64,000 nucleotides of DNA from Candidatus Moanabacter tarae (GCA_003226295.1 CP029803.1:62001-126000), one strand, 5' to 3'. Positions 45,158 through 54,731 are shown, counted from the first letter of the stretch. Notes: generated by a model not told the origin, from the letters alone. Numbers and translations are program-made.

Positions 45158-46363
45158 TTAACTCAGAGTCTGAAAAGGTTCCCACTTTTCTCCTGCCTCT
45201 ACTGCTTGCCGTTCCAGCTCTCCTCGCCATCCCACTAGCTCACCACCCTTAATACGTTCGATGTCGAACTCCGTGTACCGATCTTCAAGTGTTTCACCTA
45301 GCTTCTGTTTTTCTGCCCAGCGATCCCAGGCAATTTTCATCCATTTGTGAGGTAAGGCTTCTCGAACCGCCGGGTCGAGTTGCCAGGCGTATCGTGCATC
45401 TGCTACCATGGGTTCTTTGGTGTTGGGATCCTCCCATTTAGACCAACCAATAGATAAAGTGTTCCGCTCCTGTTCGGGAACCGTGTGTCCTGTATGAATG
45501 TTAGAGCCGATACGAATTAGTGCTTCACCTGCTTTTAGGCGGATCGCCACTTGATCCGGGAGAGGATCTATTCCGTTCCAACTAGGTGTGTATGGCACCC
45601 CCATATCCTTCATCTTTTTGGGAAGGAGAACGTCATGTTCGAAGGGTGTTCGCCATCTTTTATGGCTGCCTGGAACTAGCTCGTGACACTCTTCGTCAAC
45701 CAAAGCCAAAAAAAGGCTCACTCCATTCCGTTCCTGTAGAGACTTTGCATTCTTTTCCTGAATTTCTTTCCAACGGATTTTTTCTACTTCTTCCGAATAG
45801 TCGTCGAGCGTTGATCCTCGGTCAACTCGTTGTGCTCTATGAGGCTCGCCAGTACCCCACCAGGTTGCATCACGGTGCCAGCCTAGTTTGTGCTCATTTT
45901 TGCGCGGATTACACCATAAAAGCATAGCAGTCATCTCCAATTCATGGGGCTTAAGGTCGCACCAGGAATCGACAAAATTCAAAAAATCTGGCGATCCAAG
46001 GAACTGTGCGAAGCACGGTTCCCCAAAGGCTGGGTGGATGAGTCCCCGGATAGCCCAAGCTTCGTCCGCTTTCGCTCGATGGACATAGCCTTTTGAACAA
46101 TCGAGTTTACTGTAACCGTATTCTGGAGCACATGCCTCAGTGATCCGACGACCAGCTTCGCGGAGGACGGGAATCCATGGATTCCCGACAAAATCTGTGA
46201 TTATTACAAACCCATGCTCCTCTAAATGAGCTAGTCGCTGTGAAGTTGCCCCAGGCGCAGCAAGTCCGGGCATAGAATCGGCGAAAGCAGTGGAGTGGTA
46301 ATTGATACGAGAGGTAACAGAGGAGGAATCTTGAAACACACCTGATTTCTGCCTCGAGCTCAT
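45158..46363 (-). CDS. Phytanoyl-CoA dioxygenase family protein (4), long form
   Basis: A 401-residue PhyH-like oxygenase, much longer than the others. His163 and Asp165 lie in LGWHRDATWWG; His290 or 293 lies in NIHTGHTVPEQER with Arg300 for 2-oxoglutarate. LVPGSHKRWRTP at about 229-240 is the PGSH segment. A loop between the two parts (about 175-215) and the C-terminal 60 residues are additions. It stands alone. Confidence 0.87.
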   Translation of the reverse strand: MSSRQKSGVFQDSSSVTSRINYHSTAFADSMPGLAAPGATSQRLAHLEEHGFVIITDFVGNPWIPVLREAGRRITEACAPEYGYSKLDCSKGYVHRAKADEAWAIRGLIHPAFGEPCFAQFLGSPDFLNFVDSWCDLKPHELEMTAMLLWCNPRKNEHKLGWHRDATWWGTGEPHRAQRVDRGSTLDDYSEEVEKIRWKEIQEKNAKSLQERNGVSLFLALVDEECHELVPGSHKRWRTPFEHDVLLPKKMKDMGVPYTPSWNGIDPLPDQVAIRLKAGEALIRIGSNIHTGHTVPEQERNTLSIGWSKWEDPNTKEPMVADARYAWQLDPAVREALPHKWMKIAWDRWAEKQKLGETLEDRYTEFDIERIKGGELVGWRGELERQAVEAGEKWEPFQTLS

Positions 46364-46655
46364 ATTTTAAACCTAGGAAAGTTGGATAATATGGTCAAGG
46401 ATCTTAACGAATTATGATGACACATGAAAGTATCGGCTAAATAATACCAATGAGAATTGGACCCTAATATCTCTCTCTGGTCCCCCTTCGCTTGACCCAG
46501 TACCCAAAAAATTACTTTATCGTAAAGAGTTCTCTGCAATTAACTCAGGAATCAGGATTAGAAGTGGAGTCCCTTTAAGCTGGGATAAAGTCCTGGAACA
46601 GAGATCCTTCAGCGTCGAAGATTTATGTAAGCATCATCAAACAAGGAGCCTATTC

Positions 46656-47732
46656 ATGACTGACTCAACCCGAAAGAATATTCAACCAGATGACCTAAGG
46701 AGATTTTGTACTGCTGCTATGGTCGAAGCCGGTCTCAGCGAAGAGGACGCCGCGCTTAGTTCCAACGTCTTCGTAAAAACTGATACATGGGGTACTTTCA
46801 CTCATGGTACAAGGCAGATACGGGGGCTGATGAAGAATGCTCGTCGCGGCCGACTGGTTGTGAAAGCCAGGGAGAAAATTGTGAATGAAGGACCGTCTTG
46901 GGCTATTATTGATGCCTGTGACGGGATGCCTCCATCCATTTGTTGCCGTGCCATTCAGTTGGCCGTAAAAAAAGCCCAAGATAGCGGCATGTGTTACATC
47001 GGTATTCGAGGAAGTAGCCATTACGGTGCTGCTGGATTTTATGCCAATCTAATTGCCGAAAACGGGATGATTGGTCTATCTATGTGCAACGTAGAACCCT
47101 GCATGACCGTGCCGGGAGGGAAGAGCAAAATTCTGGGGACTAATCCGATAGCCTATGCTGCTCCCACGGGTACAGATCGTACAATTATGCTGGATATTGC
47201 TACCAGTGCAGTTGCGGCCACAAAAATATTCGCAGCTAAGAATGAAGGTCGAGACATACCGGATACATGGCTGGTGGATGAGGATGGAATCCCCACTACC
47301 AATCCCAACGAGTTTCCGGAAAAAGGGGCGCAACTTCCCATGGCTGGTCACAAAGGATACGGGTTGGCGGTGTTAGTGGAGTTGCTAACTGCAACCCTTT
47401 CGGGCGCGGCAATGATGAGTGGAGTTCAGAGTTGGGTTGCGGATACTGATGAGTCATCTAATCAGGGGCACGCTTTCCTAGCCATTAACGTTGGATCCAT
47501 GATGCCGCTTGCCGAATTTTGTGCCCGGATTGCCTCCTTGAGTGACGAGATAAAGGGAGCTTCCATGGCTAAGGGGGGAAGGATCTTTTTGCCGGGTGAA
47601 ATCGAGTGGAACAATCGCGAGAAAGCCCTTATCGAAGGCATTTCGATGCCTGAGGATGTTTTGATCAGTTTGCGGGGTCTGGCCGAAGACAGCGGGATAA
47701 ACCCCGCTGATTTCAATTTGGATCTGGGTTAA
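46656..47732 (+). CDS. Ldh-family (malate/L-lactate/ureidoglycolate) oxidoreductase
   Basis: A 358-residue NAD(P)-dependent dehydrogenase of the YlbC/AllD fold, unrelated to the classical Rossmann lactate dehydrogenases. IRGSSHYGAAGFYANLIAENGMIG with the catalytic His, GTNPIAYAAPTG and MAGHKGYGLAVLVELLTATLSGA are family signatures. Members oxidise 2-hydroxyacids such as ureidoglycolate, 2,3-diketogulonate or sulfolactate; the substrate is not known. AAGGAG lies 8 bases before the ATG. It is not in an obvious operon. Confidence 0.9.
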   Translation: MTDSTRKNIQPDDLRRFCTAAMVEAGLSEEDAALSSNVFVKTDTWGTFTHGTRQIRGLMKNARRGRLVVKAREKIVNEGPSWAIIDACDGMPPSICCRAIQLAVKKAQDSGMCYIGIRGSSHYGAAGFYANLIAENGMIGLSMCNVEPCMTVPGGKSKILGTNPIAYAAPTGTDRTIMLDIATSAVAATKIFAAKNEGRDIPDTWLVDEDGIPTTNPNEFPEKGAQLPMAGHKGYGLAVLVELLTATLSGAAMMSGVQSWVADTDESSNQGHAFLAINVGSMMPLAEFCARIASLSDEIKGASMAKGGRIFLPGEIEWNNREKALIEGISMPEDVLISLRGLAEDSGINPADFNLDLG

Positions 47733-47994
47733 AAATTCGGACATTCCTCTTTGAGACGTTGCCCAAAGATCTTTGCTTATCCGGGGTTTAATGTCATGGG
47801 GTCAACGCTGATCCGACCTCTAGAAAAACCGATTGCAATAGAGGGATTGCCTTGAAGTAGAGCTGCAGCGATTCGGCACGCTCTCGTTTAACCTTGGCTA
47901 ACCGGGACGATTGAATAGTCCGGTATTGAACGCATTGGGATCTTCCCTTCTTCGCGCTACTCAGGCGGGTTAAATCTGTGCTAGCTCTTCCATA

Positions 47995-48765
47995 TTAGAG
48001 GCTTAAAGAGCCTTCCTTTTCTAAGGATGACACAGTGTAAGTATGAGAAATGGATCTTTCCAGGACGGGGTCATATATTTCAAAGTGAAAATCGGATGGG
48101 AAGGTGACCTCACTTAAAGTTGACTGGCCCTGATAAATACGAGGTGGAACAGATGGCAGTACATCGCCGGATCCGCTTAAAAGAATGCTACCCTCCTCGC
48201 TGAGCCACGAATATTGGTCTAAGTAATAATCTGGATCGAGTAATTCTTCTAGTCCAAATTCTTGATAAGCAATCTCTCGCCCGGATTCCGTGATAAAACT
48301 TTTTAGGACGAGAGCATTCCAGTGTCCCTTTACATCGTCGTACAGCCAGGCTTCGCTCGCAACGATTGTCGGCACCATTTGCTTTGACTTAGCCGTATCG
48401 AAAACCTTGCCCAACATGCTTGTCCAAAGTTTTTCTAGAGACCTGTCATTGTGGTCGCTGCCGACAGAAATGTAGATTTCCCCCTTGTTCGCGATGACTA
48501 CGAATTCCACCTCGCCAGAGGTTTGAGATCCTTGCACTTCTATCTCATCTTCAACAGTTATAAGGTAACGGCTTTTCAAGCAGATACCGGCTGCTGGATG
48601 AATCTGGTAACCCTTCTCTCTGATTTCATCCAGTAACTGATTTGTTGAATCAATGTCGCGTGCGGCATGACGAGAGCAGCCTAACTTCTTTACTTCGATG
48701 TTAATTGAGTATGGGTCGTTCCCAACAGGGTAAATTTTCAACGGAAGTTTATTTTTCATTAGCAT
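47995..48765 (-). CDS. DUF2848 family protein
   Basis: A 256-residue soluble protein of the DUF2848 family, related in fold to fumarylacetoacetate hydrolases. The marker segment VGSDHNDRSLE is present, as are a Glu-rich strand (EVEFVVIANKGEIYISVG) and VASEAWLYDDVKGHWN. The family is found with genes for amino acid or organic acid breakdown. No enzyme activity has been established. It is convergent with the Ldh-like gene. Confidence 0.8.
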   Translation of the reverse strand: MLMKNKLPLKIYPVGNDPYSINIEVKKLGCSRHAARDIDSTNQLLDEIREKGYQIHPAAGICLKSRYLITVEDEIEVQGSQTSGEVEFVVIANKGEIYISVGSDHNDRSLEKLWTSMLGKVFDTAKSKQMVPTIVASEAWLYDDVKGHWNALVLKSFITESGREIAYQEFGLEELLDPDYYLDQYSWLSEEGSILLSGSGDVLPSVPPRIYQGQSTLSEVTFPSDFHFEIYDPVLERSISHTYTVSSLEKEGSLSL

Positions 48766-49069
48766 GTGAGGTAGTCTCCGGGATTACAACGATGTCAAGC
48801 AAGTGTTATCCTGCGGTCATTGGATCTGAAACAAAGGGTTTTCTTAGAAGGAATTTGTAATCAATTTGGCCCTCTGAGTTTTGACTTTTCGGGCCTCCGG
48901 TGGCACCCTAGGCGGATTAGGAGGACGGCAAATACATCTGCTATACGGGCTTCAATCCTTCAGCCTATTAGCTGGAACGGAGGAGAACGGGTCACGTTTT
49001 CGGTGTATGTAGTCTTTTGTTGGGTTTCAGGAAAGATTATGTGTCCCTTTCCGGAAATCATATCATTAA
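48766..49069. other. Gap between DUF2848 gene and the next gene: no gene seen
   Basis: About 300 bases. A plus-strand frame crosses it but has no protein-like composition or ribosome site and runs into the antisense of the next gene, so it is not called. Confidence 0.5.
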
Positions 49070-50266
49070 CTAATACTCTTTTGGATCAAAAGGTGATAAA
49101 CTTGCACCTTTTGGTGAAACAATGGTCGGACGTATGGGCATCTTATCTGGAGCCCGGTAGGTTATACTAAGGTGTGGGGTTTCTAGACGCACATGGCCAA
49201 GATGTCTTGATTCCATAAGGGCATCTAATCCTCCTGATACCAATAAGGTGCGTTCTACTGGGTATGGAGGTTCATGGCTAAGGAACATTTCTTGAATATT
49301 CAGGCCCAGATAGCTGAAATGTGGGTAGGGTGGACCTGGCAGTCGTATTGCTGTCGCCTCTATCCGCCCATTCGTTTTTGCAGCATAAGACCACTCCTCC
49401 TTTATGAAGCCGTTGAGTTGGAGTAGAGTGGCTCTAAACCCATCACGGTACTCCAGCAGAAAGGCAATCGGATGTTCACAGGCTTCTTCCATCGGCCCGC
49501 TTTCAGTATTGGCCCTCTCGGCCGCCGCATTGGCCAGCGACTGCGACCAAAGGCCTTCCACACCAGCCTGCCAGACCGAATCGCCTTCTAAACATTGCAC
49601 AGTTGCGATACCACATTCGCCACCTTGTCGTCGTTCGACCATGGCTTGCAAGGCTTCGAAACCGTGGTAGCCGTAGGATTCTATCCCTCCGTAGCCTATC
49701 ATAAGTGCCTCTTCGATAGGTGCATTAAGATCATGTTCAAGCCAAGGGTCGCGCCACCCCAGAGGGAGCGACGAACCAGCCATCAAGGGTATGTTAAGTT
49801 CAACGGCTCGATCATAAATCCACTTTGAGTCGATCCAATTGTAAGAGAGGTGCTTGTCGCTGAAAACGGGAACAGACCGACCACTTGTTGCCATAACTCC
49901 ACTGATTTGTTCAAAGAAATGTCGTCGGGGGTAGAGTTGCTGTCCCTTCTCGTTAAAGGCATAGTTGCCATGTTCACCTATCGAGATCACTCCGTCCACA
50001 GCTAGTTTATCGCCTCCGAGGCAGAGGGCTTTGGGAATACTCAGGAAGATAGGGATATTATATTTCTCCGAAACCTTAATGCCGATATCGTTATCGGGAA
50101 TCTGGTCTAAGTACATTGAGGCGATGTCTACCCGAGGTTCTTGCATTCCCTCGTCGGTCGGAAATCCTTTAATAAATTTGCCTACGATGACGTCGGCATG
50201 AGCAGGCACACGGTATTCTGTAATAATGGCAGCTATTTTCTTTCGGTCAGACATGGATTTGCTCAA
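49070..50266 (-). CDS. Conserved-looking protein of unknown function
   Basis: A 398-residue soluble protein that I cannot assign. It begins KKIAAIITEYRVPAHADVIVGKF, lacks a GxGxxG motif, and contains DIGIKVSEKYNIPIF, DGVISIGEHGNYAFNEKGQQLYPRRHFFEQISGVM, SDKHLSYNWIDSKWIYDRA, and IGYGGIESYGYHGFEALQAMVERRQGGE. Related proteins in Planctomycetota and Verrucomicrobiota, as far as I recall, are annotated only as hypothetical, and may descend from Gfo/Idh-like folds. The conserved His, Tyr and Glu residues suggest an enzyme. Neighbours do not reveal its role. Confidence 0.7.
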   Translation of the reverse strand: MSKSMSDRKKIAAIITEYRVPAHADVIVGKFIKGFPTDEGMQEPRVDIASMYLDQIPDNDIGIKVSEKYNIPIFLSIPKALCLGGDKLAVDGVISIGEHGNYAFNEKGQQLYPRRHFFEQISGVMATSGRSVPVFSDKHLSYNWIDSKWIYDRAVELNIPLMAGSSLPLGWRDPWLEHDLNAPIEEALMIGYGGIESYGYHGFEALQAMVERRQGGECGIATVQCLEGDSVWQAGVEGLWSQSLANAAAERANTESGPMEEACEHPIAFLLEYRDGFRATLLQLNGFIKEEWSYAAKTNGRIEATAIRLPGPPYPHFSYLGLNIQEMFLSHEPPYPVERTLLVSGGLDALMESRHLGHVRLETPHLSITYRAPDKMPIRPTIVSPKGASLSPFDPKEY

Positions 50267-50817
50267 TTTCTCTTTTCCTCGTTTTCTCTGAGCCTTTTCT
50301 TATACTTCCCAAAACATTGGTTTTATTGAAGTCATAATTTCTTATGAAGTCTACACTATGTTGTACAAATGGGTTGGTATTGAGATTCCCCAACCATTAT
50401 TCATCAGGTAATACGAAATGACTTTCAGCTTAACTGATACTGGTTTTGGAATGATTAATATCCAATTATATCCTGGTCGCGAACAGGTTAAATATTGTCC
50501 TCTCATCCCTTTGACCGGAAAGCAAGAATGCGGTTGGCGGACATACCTAAGATACTCGGCTTTGTCAGTGTTTAAGGCCCTTCCATTGGCATTTTGAGTT
50601 CTTGATGATAAGGGAGGTTGCATTAGGCTACTTCGGTTCTAATTAAAACTTCTATTTCCCAGGGAATGTGACAGAATTTAGGGGTCGTATTAATGGAGCT
50701 CAGATTTGTGAAAGAGGATTCTTGATGTCCCGCCCCATAGGGCAAATGATTGAAGTAGATTTGTTAACGGGTTAATCTCCGTGATCTTTTAAAACTTAAG
50801 GAAATGAGGAGAATACA
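50267..50817. other. Gap upstream of PhyH gene (5): no gene seen
   Basis: About 550 AT-rich bases with no convincing gene. It ends with the ribosome site GAGGAG (50806-50811) for the next gene. Confidence 0.5.
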
Positions 50818-51744
50818 TTGAGGGTAGGGAAAAAACAGATGGGAAAGGATGCATCCGACGAGTCCAGCTCCCAATCCATTCCAGGCTTTAAATTGAGCCC
50901 TGAACAGAAATATGAATTCGATATTCATGGCTACATTGTACTACGAAGACATTATGATGGGAAGGCCCTTGAGGATTTCCATGCTGGTATTGACGAACTG
51001 CAGGCTATCCCCATCGACTACGAGACCTACAAGCGCATCGGCATAGCTAGCTACTCCCTGGCGTCAGCTATGGAGGATCCAGACCATCCTTTTTGGCACG
51101 GGAAACACCGCATAGATCGGCAACCAAATCCCGAAACCGGAGGGATAGGCCGAGTGGATCACGCTTTATGTGGCACTGAAAAGTTCGATCGTATAGCGCG
51201 TGATCCAATCCTGAGGGCCGTCCATACCGAGCTAGCGGGTGGCCCAATTATGCTTTCGGCAACCTATTACATTGAAAAGGTGGGCCCTTGCTGCGGAGGC
51301 GGGCTTCACAGCGCTGGCTATCCGGTGAATCGGGACGCCCGCTACGACTTTGATCATACTAACCAGCGCTTTCTGTGCGCGAGTACAAAGAGCGTAGTGA
51401 TCCTCTCAGACATGAGCAGAATCGAAGATGGCCCCTTCGCGGCTATCCCTGGGAGTCACAAGGCTAATCTTACGTGTCCCTTTGAGTTGAGTGATGCTAC
51501 CAAGAACCCTTTAGCCGTCCCTGTTTTCACAGAACCAGGGGATGTCATAATTTTTTCAGAAGGGATGACGCATAACGCCTATCCAGTTACAAATAGGTCT
51601 GTCCGCCGGTCTGTGTTTTTCAACTATATACCAGCGATTAGACCCGATAACCTTCCGCAACAGCGTATGTCAATCTATCCCGATCACGTGCTCCATCGCT
51701 TGGGTGACCTTCGTGATATACTGACAACGCCTGGATACATATAA
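50818..51744 (+). CDS. Phytanoyl-CoA dioxygenase family protein (5) with HxA instead of HxD
   Basis: A 308-residue PhyH-superfamily protein. The PGSHKANLTCP segment and distal His252 (GMTHNAYP) with Arg residues near 260-264 are intact, but the proximal motif reads GGLHSAGYP: His164, Ser165, Ala166. The Asp that normally completes the iron triad is missing. Small residues at this position are the hallmark of Fe/2-oxoglutarate halogenases such as SyrB2, where halide takes the vacant site. A related subfamily with HxG is common in Planctomycetota, function unknown. The start is TTG at 50818, chosen because GAGGAG lies 6 bases before it. Confidence 0.85.
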   Translation: MRVGKKQMGKDASDESSSQSIPGFKLSPEQKYEFDIHGYIVLRRHYDGKALEDFHAGIDELQAIPIDYETYKRIGIASYSLASAMEDPDHPFWHGKHRIDRQPNPETGGIGRVDHALCGTEKFDRIARDPILRAVHTELAGGPIMLSATYYIEKVGPCCGGGLHSAGYPVNRDARYDFDHTNQRFLCASTKSVVILSDMSRIEDGPFAAIPGSHKANLTCPFELSDATKNPLAVPVFTEPGDVIIFSEGMTHNAYPVTNRSVRRSVFFNYIPAIRPDNLPQQRMSIYPDHVLHRLGDLRDILTTPGYI

Positions 51745-51860
51745 CGCCAATTCCGTTAGGTTTGATAATAAATCTGTTCGGTAGAAGTGCTTCCTGGAAG
51801 GTGGTGGTAGATGTGGTCTTATAAAAAGAGTGCTTTTTTTGACGTCTTCCGACTAACGGA

Positions 51861-52925
51861 TTACCGATTTAATGTTTCCACCAGTACCTTGCAGCACCTG
51901 TGCGGATCACAGGCTAATTCGAAGGCCTTTTCTGCGTCTTCCAGAGGAAATCGATGAGTGATTAGCTTCGCTGCGTCCTTGTTTCTAGAGCTAAGAATCC
52001 GAGCCGCTTCCATAGCGTATTTGTGCAAAGGTGCACCGATTGTTCCTTTCACAGTAAGTTTCTTTGTTACTACCTTTATCACGTCGATGCCTAAATTGGT
52101 TCGTGTGAGTGCCACCATGATCAGTTGGCTCTGGAGAGCAGAAATCTCAACCGCTTGGACAACTGAATCTGCTGTGCCTGCGCATTCGAATACCATGTCG
52201 GCACCTTCACCGGCTTTCCCGGGGCATTTGGATACGGCTGAACGTAATCGATCGACACCCTCTGGACCAGAAGGATCCACAGTGATCGCGCCTATGGATT
52301 CTGCAATCTCGCGTCGCAGGGGGGAAGGTTCACTCACGACAATGTGGTTATAACCTCTAGTTTGAGCAGCCAACAGTACAGAGAGGCCAATCGTTCCACT
52401 TCCCACAATCACTAATTTCGGAAGACTCTTAACGTCTTTTGAAATAATTTCCTCGGAACGGTCAAGGGCCTGGAGTGCCACGGTCAGGGGTTCTATAAGG
52501 GTAACCAAATCTGGTTCGATAACGGAGTACTTATTGGCTTTGCCTGAACCATCGACTGATATCAAATTTCGATCTGCTTCCGGGATTAACACATATTCGG
52601 CAAATGCTCCCCCAAATTGAACCCATTGTGGATGTCCGGTAACTCGCTGGTCAGGACTAATGTTGGTAACGCGCTCCCCTACGGATACGACCTGAGCGGC
52701 AAATTCGTGCCCCGAGTTTAGAGGGTAACGGAATCGGCTGCCGTAGGCGTCCATTAGGTATCGATGGACGTCCGATCCACAAATGCCGCAGACTTGAATC
52801 CTTAACAGAGCGTCGTCTGGCCCCAATTTTGGGACTGGCACCTGATGCACCCGTACTCGGCGAGGCTCATAAACCTCAGCTGCTAACATCGTCTTAGGAA
52901 CTTGGGGATGTTGGGGACTTCTCAC
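51861..52925 (-). CDS. Zinc-type MDR alcohol/polyol dehydrogenase lacking the structural zinc lobe
   Basis: A 354-residue medium-chain dehydrogenase. The catalytic zinc region has CGICGSDVHRY (Cys) and NSGHEFAAQVV (His, Glu); LIVGSGTIGLS in LVIVGSGTIGLSVLLAAQ is the NAD-binding glycine motif. The structural-zinc loop with four cysteines is replaced by GHPQWVQFGGAFAEY with none. The closing half is similar to threonine/sorbitol dehydrogenases. It probably oxidises a polyol or secondary alcohol; no neighbours give the substrate. Confidence 0.87.
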   Translation of the reverse strand: MRSPQHPQVPKTMLAAEVYEPRRVRVHQVPVPKLGPDDALLRIQVCGICGSDVHRYLMDAYGSRFRYPLNSGHEFAAQVVSVGERVTNISPDQRVTGHPQWVQFGGAFAEYVLIPEADRNLISVDGSGKANKYSVIEPDLVTLIEPLTVALQALDRSEEIISKDVKSLPKLVIVGSGTIGLSVLLAAQTRGYNHIVVSEPSPLRREIAESIGAITVDPSGPEGVDRLRSAVSKCPGKAGEGADMVFECAGTADSVVQAVEISALQSQLIMVALTRTNLGIDVIKVVTKKLTVKGTIGAPLHKYAMEAARILSSRNKDAAKLITHRFPLEDAEKAFELACDPHRCCKVLVETLNR

Positions 52926-53350
52926 TTAACCATCTGCTGATCGATTGTCTGAATAATTTTTGATTAGTCGCAAAAAGCGGCAACCCACTATGCCTATTAT
53001 TCATCGGAGGAATCTTGATCGACTAAAAGTTAATTGCACCTATCCTTACCGGGACGATTCGTTTATTCTGAAGACTACCTGGGATTGACCTCCTAAGGGA
53101 ACCTTGCGGAGCACAGTCGCAAGGCGAGTTTAAGCAAGAAACAGACCCGAATCCTTAACAGCAATTCCGCTTTAAGCAATGGAAAATTTAATACCGTATA
53201 TTGCAGTTCTATAGATCAAGCCTCTAAAGACATTCTAGGCTAACTTCTCTATGATTGAGTGTCTAAAAGAATTCGATTAATAAGTGAACTTTCCTGGCGC
53301 TTGACAGTTACAAAGTTGCATTCTGCCACCTCTTTTAACAAAACATAACT
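52926..53350. other. Gap with one inverted repeat: no gene seen
   Basis: About 425 bases between divergent genes. The only structured element is CCTTGCG (53102-53108) and CGCAAGG (53118-53124), a perfect 7-base inverted repeat with a 9-base loop and no T run, so an operator or small hairpin is more likely than a terminator. Confidence 0.5.
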
Positions 53351-54127
53351 ATGGAATTATCCTGTTGCATATGGGCATTGTCAGAGTCTCCGGGAAATGC
53401 ACTCGAGCAAGTCTCGTTTGCCGGATTTAAGTCAATCGATGTTTGTCCTGGTTTTTTGGATACCTATGAGCAGATTGTCCGGTCTCAGGCTCTTGAACTA
53501 GATGTCTCCTGCTTTGGCGCATCCTTTGGACTTCCGGATGGAATTTCCTTGGATCATGAGGAAACTTTTCTGCGAAGCCAAGCGGTTTCCTACCTTGAAC
53601 AAGGGATCCAAACTAGTGGTGAATTGGGCGCTAATACTGTCTATGTCGTTCCCGATAAGTCGGAAGATCGCAGGAATCTTTCACGCTATGCTCATTCGCT
53701 TACCTTAGCAGCAGATCAAGCTGCGGCCTTTGGGGTAAAACTGTGCGTGGAGCATTTTCCTGGAAGCGCGCTCTCAACCGCTCTCGGCACTATTCAATAT
53801 TTGAGAAACATCGATCATCCCAATCTTTTTCTTCTTCTGGATCTCGGTCACTTGCAAATATCCGATGAAAATCCTGCCGCCATCATTGATGCTGCCGGTT
53901 CTCTTCTCGGATACGTTCATCTTGACGACAACGATGGGAAAGACGATTTGCATCTTCCCCTTTGCGATGGGATCTTAAATCTGGAAACATTGGAGACTAC
54001 TTTTCAAGCTCTTTATGACAATGAGTATGTCGGCAACGTCAGCTTAGAGCTAAGCCCAAACCTCGATGACCCTCTCGATGGCCTAATCCGCAGCCGTCGA
54101 GTAGTTGAGGAGTTTCTGAATAGGTGA
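53351..54127 (+). CDS. Sugar phosphate isomerase/epimerase family protein (2)
   Basis: A 258-residue TIM-barrel protein of the AP-endonuclease-2 fold. Probable metal ligands are CVEHFPGS (Glu, His), LLDLGHLQIS (Asp, His), YVHLDDNDGKDDLHLPLCDG (His, Asp) and VSLELSP (Glu). It is similar in layout to hydroxypyruvate isomerase or tagatose epimerase-like enzymes, but the substrate is unknown. It stands apart from the isomerase-like gene near 8 kb and is clearly a different subgroup. Confidence 0.87.
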   Translation: MELSCCIWALSESPGNALEQVSFAGFKSIDVCPGFLDTYEQIVRSQALELDVSCFGASFGLPDGISLDHEETFLRSQAVSYLEQGIQTSGELGANTVYVVPDKSEDRRNLSRYAHSLTLAADQAAAFGVKLCVEHFPGSALSTALGTIQYLRNIDHPNLFLLLDLGHLQISDENPAAIIDAAGSLLGYVHLDDNDGKDDLHLPLCDGILNLETLETTFQALYDNEYVGNVSLELSPNLDDPLDGLIRSRRVVEEFLNR

Positions 54128-54404
54128 TATGGATTATCGGTCGCCCTATTCATTATTCTTGATGGAGAAAAGAGGGAGATCGAGTATTCCTATTTTGGAT
54201 GTTCTCCTTTATGGGAACCCTATTCCCTGGAGGGCGCGGGGTGGATTGTCCAACTAATCTGTTTCAATAGTCCACAAATTTGCTCAGCCAATAGGTGAGA
54301 GTTATTCCAACATGAACGGATTTGCTTGAAACAAACCAAAGACGGATGAAGTAATTCCAATCAGAGGGATCGCCTCATCCTGTAACCTGATCCAAGTCTA
54401 CCAA

Positions 54405-54731
54405 TCACTGCATCGGAGAGTAGGTTGTTGGCTCAAGAAGCTGATTCTTTACATTCTTAACAATGACTCCGAATTTGTGGGATTGCTCAAAGACTCGCTG
54501 CCATTCCGGATCAGCTCGGAATTTAGCCCACGCCTCTTGTCGATGGTTGGCATCGGGGAAGGCGACCAGATACGTTAATTCATGGTTGCTATCCCCTACG
54601 GCCGTAGTCCAGTAACCGATACTTTGAATACCATGTTTTTCAAAAAGTTTCATGGTGTGAGCAGCAAATCGTTTGTTTAAGGCCGGAAGCATACCGGGGT
54701 TACATTCGTAAATCCTCAGTTCGTAAAGCAT
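54405..54731 (-). CDS. NIPSNAP family protein
   Basis: A 108-residue protein with the ferredoxin-like NIPSNAP fold. It opens MLYELRIYECNPGMLPALNKRF and contains HGIQSIGYWTTAVGDSNHELTYLVAF and EAWAKFRADPEWQRVF, all typical. NIPSNAP proteins are small dimeric proteins of unclear role, often next to sugar or aromatic degradation genes in these phyla. No catalytic residues can be assigned. Confidence 0.9.
   Translation of the reverse strand: MLYELRIYECNPGMLPALNKRFAAHTMKLFEKHGIQSIGYWTTAVGDSNHELTYLVAFPDANHRQEAWAKFRADPEWQRVFEQSHKFGVIVKNVKNQLLEPTTYSPMQ

Noticed and set aside
48820-49170. A 116-codon plus-strand frame between two genes
   Set aside because: No ribosome site or family likeness, and it overlaps the antisense of the 49070-50266 gene.
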